From NCBI GenBank assembly GCA_905234775.1, contig CAJOJC010000007.1, positions 1-57,344 on the forward strand: DNA of 57,344 bases. Reading direction: 5' to 3'. Shown here in pieces: positions 17,230 through 27,119 of the stretch (positions within the stretch are counted from its first letter, which is position 1; every line of letters begins with the position of its first letter). A model generated the notes under the pieces. That model had not been told where the DNA came from, searched no databases, and saw only the letters and a list, made by a program, of their open reading frames with translations. The translations under genes were made by a program, and so were the position numbers. This DNA comes from an uncultured Bacteroidales bacterium. Its GTDB lineage: Bacteria > Bacteroidota > Bacteroidia > Bacteroidales > UBA932.

Positions 17230-18675
17230 ATGTCAAACTCTAAATTTAACGTTAAGTATTGTGTCCTTCTGCCTATAGTGCTGATCGTCACAATCTTCCT
17301 GTGGGTCGTGCCCGTAGATTTCTTCGGCATCGCAGCCCTCACGGTAGTGCAGCAGCGTGTTATCGCTCTGTTCGTTTTCGCGGCCCTCATGTGGATTTTC
17401 GAAATCATCCCCAACTGGACTACGTCTCTTTTAGTTATTACGATATTGCTTTTGACAGTGTCTACAAAGGGTATCGGCTTCCTCTGCAACCCCGAGTTCG
17501 GAACGCTGATGAAGCCCGCACGCATCATGTCGAGTATGGCAGACCCCGTAGTTATGCTGTTCCTCGGCGGCTTCGTGCTCGCAATCATGGCCGAGCGCTA
17601 TGGCCTCGACGTTGTGATTGCCCGCGCACTGCTTAAGCTCTTCGGAACGAACCCTCGCTTCGTGCTTCTGGGCTTCCTTCTGATTATCGCCGTGTTCTCC
17701 ATGTTCATGAGCAACACCGCAACCGCCGCTATGATGCTTACGCTTCTCGCCCCTGTGCTCTCGAAGCTCCCCGTAGACGATAAGGGTAAGATCGGCCTTG
17801 CGCTCTCGATCCCCGTCGCCGCCAACCTCGGCGGTATCGGAACCCCTATCGGAACTCCTCCGAACGCAACTGCGAAGGGTTATCTCGAGCAGGCCGGCAT
17901 CGACGTCACCTTCGGTGAGTGGTGCGTGCATATGATTCCTTACGTTCTGATCATGCTCGTGGTCGCATGGATCCTTCTCCAGCTCTTCTTCCCCTTCAAG
18001 ACCAAGGAACTCAAGCTTGAGATCCCTGCCAACGACAAGAAGAAAGATTGGAAATATGTCCTCGTGTGGATCACCTTCATCGGAACCATCCTCCTCTGGG
18101 CAACCGAGCAGATCACCAAGATCAACTCCAACATCGTGGCTTTCGTTCCGCTCGCAGTCTTTACTGCAACCGGACTCTTCGGAAAGGAGGAAATAAAGGA
18201 AATCAACTGGAACGTCCTCTGGCTCGTAGCCGGAGGATTCGCCCTCGGATATGCTCTGCAGGACACCGGTCTTGCGAAGGTCCTTATTGAGGCTATCCCG
18301 TTCGGTGAGATGTCCGTCGTCCTCGTTATCGTGATCGCCGGTCTCGTCTGCTACTTCCTTTCGAACTTCATTTCGAACTCCGCTACTGCCGCTCTGCTTA
18401 TCCCGATTCTTATCGTGGTCGCAGCCGGCATGGCAGATCCCGCAGCAGCCAGCCACTCATCGTTCATGGCCTTCGGCGGCACCCAGGCAATGATCATCTT
18501 CATCGCAACCTGCGCCTCTATCGCCATGCTCTTCCCGATCTCTACTCCTCCGAATGCTATCGCATCTTCGACCGGACTCGTGGAGACCAAGGATATGGCC
18601 CGGGTCGGTATTGTAATTGGTGTAGTCGGTTTCATCTTCGGATTCTTCTGGCTCACAAAGATTTTCCCGTTCTAA
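17230..18675 (+). CDS. DASS/SLC13-family sodium-dependent dicarboxylate transporter
   Basis: 481-residue inner-membrane protein with about 11-12 hydrophobic segments. The two sodium/substrate motifs of the divalent anion:sodium symporter family are visible: SNTATAAMM (about residue 161) with GTPIGTPPN (about 210), and SNSATAALL (about 381) with PISTPPNAI (about 436). Likely imports C4-dicarboxylates such as succinate, fumarate or malate. Followed by a terminator hairpin. The exact substrate cannot be decided from sequence. Confidence 0.88.
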   Translation: MSNSKFNVKYCVLLPIVLIVTIFLWVVPVDFFGIAALTVVQQRVIALFVFAALMWIFEIIPNWTTSLLVITILLLTVSTKGIGFLCNPEFGTLMKPARIMSSMADPVVMLFLGGFVLAIMAERYGLDVVIARALLKLFGTNPRFVLLGFLLIIAVFSMFMSNTATAAMMLTLLAPVLSKLPVDDKGKIGLALSIPVAANLGGIGTPIGTPPNATAKGYLEQAGIDVTFGEWCVHMIPYVLIMLVVAWILLQLFFPFKTKELKLEIPANDKKKDWKYVLVWITFIGTILLWATEQITKINSNIVAFVPLAVFTATGLFGKEEIKEINWNVLWLVAGGFALGYALQDTGLAKVLIEAIPFGEMSVVLVIVIAGLVCYFLSNFISNSATAALLIPILIVVAAGMADPAAASHSSFMAFGGTQAMIIFIATCASIAMLFPISTPPNAIASSTGLVETKDMARVGIVIGVVGFIFGFFWLTKIFPF

Positions 18676-18708
18676 AAATAATGCCCGGTAGAGGCCGAGC
18701 TGTTCGTC

Positions 18709-18730
18709 ATGCCCGGCTTCGACCGGGCAT
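18709..18730 (+). terminator. Hairpin after the DASS transporter (REP-like)
   Basis: ATGCCCGG (18709-18716), loop CTTCGA, CCGGGCAT (18723-18730), followed by CTTTATATT. With the flanking CGTC it has the form CGTCAT-stem-ATC and is a relative of the palindrome at 529-549. It ends nine bases before the porin ATG. Confidence 0.6.
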
Positions 18731-18739
18731 CTTTATATT

Positions 18740-19795
18740 ATGAAAAAGATACTATTCATTTTTGCCGCTCTGCTTATCGGTTTCGCCGCCTTCGCTCAGG
18801 AGGAGGCTCAGCAGGAGCAGATAGAATACGGCTACAAGCAGACCGGTTACATGAGCACCCCCAAGGTGGGCGCTTACATGATCGGAGGATACAAATACTC
18901 CGATAAGGATGGTGCCAACGGTGGCCCAGGCTTCAACGCCAGGCTTATTCGTCTCTATGTAGACGGTACCATCTTCAACGATTTCAAGTACAGGCTCCAG
19001 CTTCAGGTCAACGGTGCCAATCCCCACGTAAAGGACTACTACCTCGAGTGGGTGAAGTACAAGGCTTTCACCGTAAAGATCGGTCAGTTCAAGAGGGCTT
19101 TCACCTTTGAGAACCCGATGAACCCCTGGGATGTAGGTGTGGGTGATTACTCACTCGTAGTCCAGAAGTTCGCCGGATTCGGTGACAGGCTGGGCGAAGC
19201 CAATATGGGCGGACGTGACCAGGGACTTCAGGTCCAGGGCGACTTCCTCCCCATCGGAGAAGACAAACACAACCTTATCCACTACCAGCTCGGTGTCTGG
19301 AATGGTCAGGGTATCAACCAGGCCGATAAGGACAAGACCAAGGACATCATCGGAACCGTTCAGGTCCAGCCTATCAAGGGTCTCAAGGTCGGTGTGTTCG
19401 GATGGAAGGGTACCTGGATCGACGGCGCAGGTAACAGTTGGGACCGCGACCGCGTCAGCGCAGGTGTTTTCTACGACAAAGACAACTGGACATTCAGGGC
19501 TGAATACGCCGCAACATTCGGCGCCGAGACCCGTCAGAACGGAGACAATACCGCAGACGCTCTTTACATCACCGCCGGTATTCCTCTTCAGGATTGGTTC
19601 AAGGTCTACGTAAAGTGGGATGAATTCCGTGGAGCCGGCAATGCCGCAACCTCCCACGACATTTATTCATGCTGCGCGAACTTCCGTCTCCACAAGAACC
19701 TCAACTTCCAGCTCGAGTACCGCCGCCACGAAGATCAGACTCTCGCGGTTCCCGGTTACAACGAACTCTGGTTCATGACCTACGTCCGCTTCTAA
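18740..19795 (+). CDS. Porin, phosphate-selective OprO/OprP-like
   Basis: 351 residues. Signal peptide MKKILFIFAALLIGFAAFAQ, then a beta-barrel with alternating amphipathic strands (FNARLIRLYVDGTIFNDFKY, YLEWVKYKAFTVKIGQFKRA). The segment KIGQFKRAFTFENPMNP is typical of the O/P porin family. The C-terminus ends in LWFMTYVRF with the terminal phenylalanine expected for barrel insertion. Although named after phosphate porins, Bacteroidota members are of unknown specificity. It stands between the dicarboxylate transporter and a SusCD pair and may share transcription with the latter (22-base gap). Confidence 0.82.
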   Translation: MKKILFIFAALLIGFAAFAQEEAQQEQIEYGYKQTGYMSTPKVGAYMIGGYKYSDKDGANGGPGFNARLIRLYVDGTIFNDFKYRLQLQVNGANPHVKDYYLEWVKYKAFTVKIGQFKRAFTFENPMNPWDVGVGDYSLVVQKFAGFGDRLGEANMGGRDQGLQVQGDFLPIGEDKHNLIHYQLGVWNGQGINQADKDKTKDIIGTVQVQPIKGLKVGVFGWKGTWIDGAGNSWDRDRVSAGVFYDKDNWTFRAEYAATFGAETRQNGDNTADALYITAGIPLQDWFKVYVKWDEFRGAGNAATSHDIYSCCANFRLHKNLNFQLEYRRHEDQTLAVPGYNELWFMTYVRF

Positions 19796-19817
19796 TCAAC
19801 AGATCATATAATTAGTA

Positions 19818-22800
19818 ATGAAAAAACTATCCTTAATCCTCTTTCTGGTCCTCGCGGCCTTCGGCGCTTATGCGCAGAATGTGGTGAAGGGTACGGTGAA
19901 GGATGCCGTTACAGACGAGCCCCTCGTAGGAGTGGGAGTCATCGTCTCTACCGGCGGCGGTACTATTACCGACCTTGACGGTAACTACAGTGTCTCTGTA
20001 GGCCCCGATGCAACTATTACCTTCAACATCTTAGGCTACAAAGACGTAGTCGAGAAGGTAAACAACCGCGGCAGGATCGATGTCTTCATGAATGAAGATG
20101 TCAGCCTCCTCGAAGAGGTGGTCGTCCTCGGCTACACCTCTCAGAAAAAGAACGAGCTCTCAAGCTCTGTCGTTTCCCTTAAGAGCGAAGAACTGCTGGA
20201 CAACAGTACCTCCGACCTCGGAACGATGATCCAGGGTAAAGCAGCCGGCGTTGTAGTAATGAACGCTAGCGGTCAGCCCGGAGAAGGAGCGCAGATCCGC
20301 ATCCGCGGAACGGGCTCCATCTCCGCGAGCGCTGACCCGCTCTACGTAGTCGACGGAATCGCCGGCGGCAGCTTCAACCCCAACGACGTCGAGAGCGTCA
20401 CCATCCTTAAGGACGCTTCCGCCACCGCTCTTTACGGAGCTTCCGCAGCCGGCGGCGTCATCGTCATCACAACCAAGAGCGCAAAGGACCGCACCAGGAC
20501 CGACGTCAACTTCAAGGCCAGCGCCGGTATCAAGCAGGCTCTCTCCGGCCGCTACCACAATATGGGCAGCCGTGAGCTCTACAAACTCCAGAAATCGATG
20601 ATGCAGCCTGCAGTCTTCTCGTCAATGCGTCCGAAGAGCATCCTCGACGAGGACTTCGACTGGTACAACGCCATCTTTAAGAAAGCGGTAGTCCAGGACT
20701 ACTACATCTCCGTAGCCGGAATCAGCGGCCGAGTCAACTACTTCGCCAGTATCGACCACTACGACGAGCAGGGATCCCTTATCGGAACCGCTTTCAACCG
20801 CAACTCAGCCCGCGTCAACCTCAGCGCTCCTATCGGCGAGAAGGTTATGTTCAACCTCCGCCTCGCCTACAACCGCGCTAAGAGCAACTACTCTACCAGC
20901 TGGCTGGACACCTCGATGGCCTATCAGGGTCTGCCGTGGGACAACCCGTTCGACAAAGACGGCAACCCCAAGGCAGTCGGTACCCCCGCCTTCGACGGTG
21001 TCTGGTACGGAAAGGAGCAGTACAACCCCTTCCACAGCCTCCTCTACAACAAGAGCTACGGCACCAGCGAAGACATAGTCGCCGACCTCCAGATAAACTG
21101 GAACATCACCGACTGGCTCACCTTCTCCAGCACCAGCCGCTTCGGCTCATCCAACTGGACCAACAAATCCTACTACGACAGCCGTACCAACACCAGCGCC
21201 AAGGGCACAGGTTCCATCTGGCAGGGCGCCGGCATCGGCTCCAGCGTAGGCCTCACCGAACTCCTCAAGGCCCATAAAACCTTCGGCGACCACTCCCTCA
21301 ACGGAATCGTCGGCTATGAGGTCGGTTGGGGCAGCGGCGGCGACCTGGGCGCAGGCGGCGGCTTTATGCCTACAGGTATGGAGGTTCTCAACAGCGTAGG
21401 TTCCGAAGGCATGTCCGTCTCCGGAAGCGACTGGCAGTCTGCGGCATGGGCAGTTCTCGCCCAGGCCCAGTACTCCTATGCAGAGAAGTACATCGCTACC
21501 GCCTCCATCCGCTACGACAAGACCTACAAGTTCGCTCCCAAGAACCGCGGCGGTTTCTTCCCCGGCGTCTCGGCAGCATGGATCATCAACAAGGAACCCT
21601 TCATGGAGGATCTTTCAATGTTCAACCTCCTGAAACTTCGCGTAGGTTACGGTAAGACCGGTAACTCGGATATCTCCGCTTTCCTTTATATGGATACCTT
21701 CTCGACCGGCTCCAACTATAATAATAAGGTAGTCGCCGTCGCAGAAAGAATGGCCAACGACCACCTCGGATGGGAGGTTGCCTATATGGCCAGCCTTGGT
21801 CTCGAGGCCCGCATGTTTGACCGTGTCAACGTCTCCCTCGACCTCTACAATACCAACAACAAAGACCTGCTTCTCGAGGTCCCTCAGGCCCCGTCTTCCG
21901 GCTTTACTACCTATATGGCCAATGTCGGTACCATCAACAACAAGGGTATCGAAATCGCGGCTGATGCAGACATCATCAAGTCCGGCGACTGGAAGTGGAA
22001 CGTAGGCTTCAACTTCGGCCTCAACCGCAACACCGTCGTCTACCTCCCCAACGGAGCGTTCAGGCGCGGCTACGGCACCCCGAAGGTTGAGCAGATCGTT
22101 GCCGAAGGCCACGACATCTATACCTGGTACATGCCCGAGTGGGCCGGTGTCAACCCTGAAAACGGTGACCCGCAGTGGTGGACCTATGAGAAAGAAGTCG
22201 ACGGCGAGGGCAATCCCCTCTACTACGTAGTAGACGCCCACGGCAACCCTACAGACCAGAAGAGTACAGACGCTACCCTCTACCCCGTCTATACCGGAAA
22301 CAGGTCGAAGACCAACAAGTATTCCGACGCAGACTACAGGATGGCCGGAACGGCAACTCCTAAGTTCACCGGCGGTCTTACTTCCGACCTCAGGTGGGGC
22401 AACTGGTCTCTCGGAGCTCAGCTCTTCGTCGTCTACGGCAACAAGGTATTCAACCGTTCCCGCGTTACAGCAGACTCCGACGGCGGCTATGTAGACTACA
22501 ACATGATGAGCCTTGACAACGGCCTCGGCTGGGTTCGCTGGGATCCGAAAGACGAGTCTACCCACGCCATCGCTACTCACCCTCGTCCGATGCTCAACGG
22601 TAACCAGAAGAGTAACAGCTACTCTACCCGTTACCTTGAAGACGGCAGCTTCCTGCGTCTGAAAAACGTTACCCTGGCCTACAACCTCAATAAGCCTCTC
22701 TTTGGTGGCTTTGTCCAGGGCGGACGCATCTACTTTACGGCAGACAATGTCTTTACTCTTACGAAGTTCTCAGGAGCAGACCCTGAAGTCCAGCTCGAAG

Positions 22801-22886
22801 GCAGCGGTTCATCGCTCGCCGGTGTATTTGGAGACAACTACCCGGTTCCGAGAGCATTCATCTTTGGAATTGATCTTAAATTCTAA
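19818..22886 (+). CDS. SusC/RagA-family TonB-dependent outer-membrane transporter
   Basis: 1022 residues. Signal peptide ends AYAQ; a CarboxypepD-regulatory-like domain covers about residues 22-100 (VVKGTVKDAVTDEPLVGVGV); a TonB-dependent plug covers about 105-225, including GKAAGVVVMNASGQPG, RIRGTGSISASADPLYVVDG and DASATALYGASAAGGVIVI; the rest is the 22-strand barrel ending IFGIDLKF. Imports an unknown oligomer with the SusD lipoprotein encoded 12 bases downstream. Strongly paralogous to the SusC at 42325. No glycosidase is adjacent, so the ligand may be a peptide or glycan. Confidence 0.93.
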   Translation: MKKLSLILFLVLAAFGAYAQNVVKGTVKDAVTDEPLVGVGVIVSTGGGTITDLDGNYSVSVGPDATITFNILGYKDVVEKVNNRGRIDVFMNEDVSLLEEVVVLGYTSQKKNELSSSVVSLKSEELLDNSTSDLGTMIQGKAAGVVVMNASGQPGEGAQIRIRGTGSISASADPLYVVDGIAGGSFNPNDVESVTILKDASATALYGASAAGGVIVITTKSAKDRTRTDVNFKASAGIKQALSGRYHNMGSRELYKLQKSMMQPAVFSSMRPKSILDEDFDWYNAIFKKAVVQDYYISVAGISGRVNYFASIDHYDEQGSLIGTAFNRNSARVNLSAPIGEKVMFNLRLAYNRAKSNYSTSWLDTSMAYQGLPWDNPFDKDGNPKAVGTPAFDGVWYGKEQYNPFHSLLYNKSYGTSEDIVADLQINWNITDWLTFSSTSRFGSSNWTNKSYYDSRTNTSAKGTGSIWQGAGIGSSVGLTELLKAHKTFGDHSLNGIVGYEVGWGSGGDLGAGGGFMPTGMEVLNSVGSEGMSVSGSDWQSAAWAVLAQAQYSYAEKYIATASIRYDKTYKFAPKNRGGFFPGVSAAWIINKEPFMEDLSMFNLLKLRVGYGKTGNSDISAFLYMDTFSTGSNYNNKVVAVAERMANDHLGWEVAYMASLGLEARMFDRVNVSLDLYNTNNKDLLLEVPQAPSSGFTTYMANVGTINNKGIEIAADADIIKSGDWKWNVGFNFGLNRNTVVYLPNGAFRRGYGTPKVEQIVAEGHDIYTWYMPEWAGVNPENGDPQWWTYEKEVDGEGNPLYYVVDAHGNPTDQKSTDATLYPVYTGNRSKTNKYSDADYRMAGTATPKFTGGLTSDLRWGNWSLGAQLFVVYGNKVFNRSRVTADSDGGYVDYNMMSLDNGLGWVRWDPKDESTHAIATHPRPMLNGNQKSNSYSTRYLEDGSFLRLKNVTLAYNLNKPLFGGFVQGGRIYFTADNVFTLTKFSGADPEVQLEGSGSSLAGVFGDNYPVPRAFIFGIDLKF

Positions 22887-22898
22887 AACGAGGAAGCC

Positions 22899-24716
22899 AT
22901 GAAAAATAAATTCTTATCAATCATATTCCTTCCCCTGCTTATCACAGGTTGTGTCAATCTCGACATCATCCCTTCAGACTCTCTTACCAGCTCCGCGCTG
23001 GCGAGCAACCCCGCTGCCGCTATCTATACTACAGACGGTGTTTACTCGATGATGAAGGATATGCTGGAGTTCCGCGGGGGAATCAGCCAGAACAATACTT
23101 TCGTGCGCCAGTACTTCGTTCTGAACGAGGTGAAGTCCGATAACTTCTGCTTCTCCCTTACGAGTACCGACCCGTTCTGGACTTCAGCCCAGTATCTCGA
23201 CGATGCAAACTCTGCAGACGCAGCTTATATGTGGGTCGCCTGCTATAAGATGATCTTTGCGACCAACGCAAACATCAACGGTCTTGTCGAGACGGAAACT
23301 CCGAGCGAACAGAACCAGCTCAAGGGAGAGAACTATTTCCTTCGCGCATTCTTCCACCTTATGCTCTGCAACCTCTTTGCGAAGCCTTACTCTGCAGGTG
23401 TAGACAATCCTGGTATCATTATCCGCAGAAGTACGGACTATTCCGATACTAAGCGCGCTACCGTAGGCGAGGTCTACGCCGGCATCGAGGAAGACCTCAA
23501 GGAAGCCATCAGGCTGATGGATCCTTCCACTAGAAGATACAAGGGTGACAATGGCTACGCCAGCAAGGAGGCCGCCCAGGCCCTTCTCGGAAGAGTTTAT
23601 CTCTACGAAGGAAAGTGGCAGGACTGCATCGACATCTGCTCCGCAATTCTCGGCGATACCCCGATGACACACCTCGAGGCCGAAGTCAAGGACATCTATT
23701 CCAAGTCGCAGACCAACAAGGAAGTCCTCTGGTGTGTTGACCTTACAGACGCCGACATCGCCGGTTGGTCTACCAAGGGTCTCGTAGCCAGTATGTTCGA
23801 TTCCCCTGACGGAACTCAGGGCAAGGGCTGGGGAGAACTCTATGTAGCCGATCCTCTTCTCGACCTGCTTACCCGCTTCCCCGGCGATAAGCGTTTCGAA
23901 GACCTTGTACGTCTCCACAACGCACAGGACGGCCTGTTCGTCACCTGGGGTGTCTACGACGAATTGAACCAGTGTTACACCAACGCCAACGTCTATCCTA
24001 CCGTCACAGATATGACAAACAAGACTATAGCCTCCAGCGTTACCGACAATGGCGACGGAACTTATTCCTTCACCTACGACGGAAAGGCTCTGAAGGCTAT
24101 CCCGGACAACACCGCCTCCAAGATCTGCGACGAGTTCCCCGGATACATCCTCAACGATGGATCGAACACCAGGTGCTACGTCCGCCACAAGATGCCCAGT
24201 CCGATCATCAGCGACGGCAATGCAGTCTGGGCTATAAATATGGGAAGCGTACGTCCCGGCGGAAACTATCCTACCTGGTTCTGCAATAAGCTCAGCTACA
24301 GGGAGGGTTCCGCTTACGACCTCAATACTTCTTATATTATGATTCGCTACGGTGAGGTTCTCCTCAACAGAGCTGAGGCCTATGCCCACCTCGGCGGCAA
24401 CGACGACAAGGCTCTTGCAGATGTCAACACCATCCGTCAGAGGGCCGGTCTTTCCGGAACAGCATTGATGACTACCGCCAATATGGCTGGCCGCGGTTAT
24501 CCGACCGCTCTCGACGCGGTTCTGGACGAGCGTAAGATGGAGCTCTTCCTCGAAGGCTTCCGTCTGATCGACCTCGTACGTAACGGAAAGGATATAGACC
24601 GTCGTTACCCGAGCTACACAAAATATGAAGTTATCTCCCACAACGACCTGAGAGTCCAGTATCAGATTCCCGTGGACGAGAGTTCTGTCAGCGGTATTCC
24701 TATCAACCCCCGATAG
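22899..24716 (+). CDS. SusD/RagB-family surface lipoprotein
   Basis: 605 residues with the lipobox LLITGC (cysteine 18). SusD features are the N-terminal helical TPR scaffold (GENYFLRAFFHLMLCNLFAK), LLNRAEAYAHLGG, and the C-terminal DEVLDERKMELFLEGFRLIDL-like motif (VLDERKMELFLEGFR). Forms the lid of the SusC transporter on the cell surface. Closely parallels the SusD at 45318 (SDSLTSSAL ... YTTDGVYSMMKD against SDTMTSTML ... YTTDGLYSMFKD). Ends before a terminator that overlaps the feoAB promoter. Confidence 0.92.
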   Translation: MKNKFLSIIFLPLLITGCVNLDIIPSDSLTSSALASNPAAAIYTTDGVYSMMKDMLEFRGGISQNNTFVRQYFVLNEVKSDNFCFSLTSTDPFWTSAQYLDDANSADAAYMWVACYKMIFATNANINGLVETETPSEQNQLKGENYFLRAFFHLMLCNLFAKPYSAGVDNPGIIIRRSTDYSDTKRATVGEVYAGIEEDLKEAIRLMDPSTRRYKGDNGYASKEAAQALLGRVYLYEGKWQDCIDICSAILGDTPMTHLEAEVKDIYSKSQTNKEVLWCVDLTDADIAGWSTKGLVASMFDSPDGTQGKGWGELYVADPLLDLLTRFPGDKRFEDLVRLHNAQDGLFVTWGVYDELNQCYTNANVYPTVTDMTNKTIASSVTDNGDGTYSFTYDGKALKAIPDNTASKICDEFPGYILNDGSNTRCYVRHKMPSPIISDGNAVWAINMGSVRPGGNYPTWFCNKLSYREGSAYDLNTSYIMIRYGEVLLNRAEAYAHLGGNDDKALADVNTIRQRAGLSGTALMTTANMAGRGYPTALDAVLDERKMELFLEGFRLIDLVRNGKDIDRRYPSYTKYEVISHNDLRVQYQIPVDESSVSGIPINPR

Positions 24717-24741
24717 ACAAAATACCAAATATTAGGGATTG

Positions 24742-24761
24742 CCCCGTCTGAAAAGGCGGGG
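24742..24761 (+). terminator. Terminator after SusCD, abutting the feoAB promoter
   Basis: CCCCGTC (24742-24748) pairs with GGCGGGG (24755-24761), seven pairs including one G-U, loop TGAAAA, then TAATTTTG. The trailing T-run is itself the -7 box of the next gene. Confidence 0.6.
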
Positions 24762-24769
24762 TAATTTTG
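24762..24769 (+). promoter_or_regulatory. Bacteroidota -7 box for feoAB
   Basis: TAATTTTG fits TAnnTTTG. It ends four bases before GTG 24774 and 13 bases before ATG 24783. It overlaps the tail of the preceding terminator. I see no obvious Fur box. Confidence 0.5.
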
Positions 24770-24773
24770 TACC

Positions 24774-27119
24774 GTGAAAAATATGACTCTGAAAGAATTG
24801 AAGTTGGGTTGCTGGGGAGAGGTCCTCGCCGTCGGCGGCGAAGGCACTCTTCGCCAACACTTTCTGGATATGGGGATTATCCCCGGGACTGCTGTAAAGA
24901 TGATAAAGCGGGCGCCGATGGGCGACCCGCTCGAGATTCTTGTCCAGGGCTACTCGCTCACCCTCAGGGGAGCGGAGGCGGACAAGATCGAGGTGCGGCA
25001 GACCGAGGCGCCCTCGGCCCATCAGGCCGAACCGCTTGAGAAGGTCTCTGAGATCGAACACCCGGGCTTCGGCGAAGAGGGAAAGTATCACCAGAAAGAA
25101 CACGAACACCCGCTGCCGGAGGACACAATGCTCTCCTTCGCCCTCGCAGGCCAGCAGAACAGCGGTAAGACAACCCTCTTCAACCAGCTTACAGGGTCAA
25201 ACCAACACGTAGGAAACTTCCCGGGCGTTACCGTAGACCGTAAAGACGGCCCTATTAAAGGCCATAAAGACACGGTCGTCACCGACCTGCCCGGCATTTA
25301 TTCGCTCTCAACTTACACCCAGGAAGAGCTGGTCAGCCGCAATTACCTGATCAAGAGCCACCCCCGAGCCATAATCAACATAGTCGACGCTACCAACATC
25401 GAGCGCAATCTCTACCTGACGATTCAGCTCATGGAGCTCGACATCCCGGTGGTTCTTGCTCTGAACATGATGGATGAGCTTCGCGGCAACGGCGGCTCGG
25501 TCCGCATCAACGAGATGGAGAAGGCCCTCGGACTGCCGGTGGTCGCGATCAGCGCCGCGAAGAACGAGGGTATCGGCGAGCTCGTGGACCATGCGATCCA
25601 TATCGCCAAGTACCAGGAGACGCCCGCCCGGCTGGATTTCTGCAGCCCGGACGACCATGGCGGTGCGGTCCACCGCTGCCTTCACAGCATCATGCACCTC
25701 GTCGAGGACCATGCCCAGCGAGCCGGCATCCCGCGCCGATTCGCGGCCAGCCGCCTGGTCGAGGGCGACGAAGACATCCTGAGCCAGCTGCAGCTCTCCG
25801 AAAACGAGCTTGAGACCCTCGAGCACCTCATCCTCCAGATGGAGGAGGAGCGCGGAATGGACCGCCATGCCGCGATGGCCGAGATGCGCTACAGCTTTAT
25901 CCACCGCCTCTGCGCGGAAACGGTCAGCAAGCCGAGCGTCTCGAAAGAGCGCCTGCGCTCAGACCGCATCGACCGCGTGCTCACCGGCAAGTGGACCGCG
26001 ATCCCGGCGTTCATCGCTATTCTCGGTCTGGTCTTCTGGCTCACGTTCGATGTAATCGGCGCGCGGCTCCAGGACCTCTTCGACGAGGGAATCTCGGCGC
26101 TGGGGGAGCGGGTGGCCGCATGGATGGCCTCGCTCGATGTAGCCCCGCCGGTCCAGTCGCTGGTCGGCGACGCGATCTTCGGCGGAGTCGGGACCGTGCT
26201 TTCGTTCGTGCCGCTGATCGTGGTGCTGTTCTTCTTCCTTTCGCTGCTCGAAGACAGCGGCTACATGGCCCGAATCGCCTTCGTCTCTGACAGCCTGCTT
26301 CGAAAGATCGGCCTTTCCGGGCGAAGCATCGTCCCCATGCTCATTTCCTTCGGATGCACGGTCCCCGGCGTCATGGCCGCACGTACGCTGCCCTCGGCCC
26401 GCGACCGTCGTCTGACGATTCTGCTGACCCCGTTCATGAGTTGCTCGGCCAAGATCGCGATCTACGGCTTCTTCGTGGCCGCGTTCTTCCCTGGGCGCGC
26501 GGGGCTGGTGATGACGCTGCTCTATGTTCTGGGCATCGTCGTGGGTGTGCTGGTCGCGCTGGTGATGAAGAAGATTCGCAGGGGCCATGAACCTTCGCCG
26601 TTCGTGATGGAGCTGCCGACCTACCGTCTGCCGCAGGCTAAGAACGTCGGGCACCTGCTCTGGGACAAGACCAAGGACTTCGTGGAACGCGCGTTCACCG
26701 TTATCTTCCTGGCCACGCTAGTGATCTGGTTCCTGCAGTCGTTCGATTTCAGGCTGGCTTATGTGGCCGATGCGCCGGAGACTTCGATGCTGGCGATTGT
26801 GGCAGGTTGGGTCGCACCGCTGTTCAGCCCTCTGGGGCTGGGCGACTGGCGTATCGTGACCTCGCTGATTTCGGGATTCCTGGCGAAGGAGAGTGTCGTC
26901 GCGACTATGGAGCTCACGGGCGTGACCGCGGCTCTGACGACTCTGACCGCGGTACCGATGCTTATCTTCTGCCTGCTTTACACGCCGTGCGTCGCGGCCA
27001 TCGCCTCGATACGCCGTGAGCTCGGGCGTCGCGCCGCCGTGTTCGTGATTGTGTTCCAGTGCTTGATCGCCTGGGCCTGCGCCTGGCTGGGTTATCTGCT
27101 GTTCGGGCTGTTCCTATAG
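24774..27119 (+). CDS. feoB: FeoA-FeoB fusion ferrous iron transporter
   Basis: 781 residues. FeoA (SH3-like) domain at about 1-75 (LKELKLGCWGEVLAVGGEG, LRQHFLDMGIIPGT). The FeoB GTPase domain begins near residue 120: G1 GQQNSGKTT, G3 DLPGIYSL, G4 ALNMMDEL. A helical spacer and about eight membrane segments follow, with gate motifs GYMARIAFVSD and FGCTVPGVMAARTL (conserved cysteine). Imports Fe(II) across the inner membrane. The start is either GTG 24774 or ATG 24783 (MTLKELKLG); the promoter position makes the ATG plausible. FeoA-FeoB fusion is usual in Bacteroidales. Its stop overlaps that of the convergent lactonase gene by six bases. Confidence 0.93.
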   Translation: MKNMTLKELKLGCWGEVLAVGGEGTLRQHFLDMGIIPGTAVKMIKRAPMGDPLEILVQGYSLTLRGAEADKIEVRQTEAPSAHQAEPLEKVSEIEHPGFGEEGKYHQKEHEHPLPEDTMLSFALAGQQNSGKTTLFNQLTGSNQHVGNFPGVTVDRKDGPIKGHKDTVVTDLPGIYSLSTYTQEELVSRNYLIKSHPRAIINIVDATNIERNLYLTIQLMELDIPVVLALNMMDELRGNGGSVRINEMEKALGLPVVAISAAKNEGIGELVDHAIHIAKYQETPARLDFCSPDDHGGAVHRCLHSIMHLVEDHAQRAGIPRRFAASRLVEGDEDILSQLQLSENELETLEHLILQMEEERGMDRHAAMAEMRYSFIHRLCAETVSKPSVSKERLRSDRIDRVLTGKWTAIPAFIAILGLVFWLTFDVIGARLQDLFDEGISALGERVAAWMASLDVAPPVQSLVGDAIFGGVGTVLSFVPLIVVLFFFLSLLEDSGYMARIAFVSDSLLRKIGLSGRSIVPMLISFGCTVPGVMAARTLPSARDRRLTILLTPFMSCSAKIAIYGFFVAAFFPGRAGLVMTLLYVLGIVVGVLVALVMKKIRRGHEPSPFVMELPTYRLPQAKNVGHLLWDKTKDFVERAFTVIFLATLVIWFLQSFDFRLAYVADAPETSMLAIVAGWVAPLFSPLGLGDWRIVTSLISGFLAKESVVATMELTGVTAALTTLTAVPMLIFCLLYTPCVAAIASIRRELGRRAAVFVIVFQCLIAWACAWLGYLLFGLFL

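Noticed and set aside
21615..24728. Long minus-strand frames opposite SusC and SusD (321 and 514 codons)
   Set aside because: Antisense of well-supported transporter genes, with valine/glycine-rich low-information translations.
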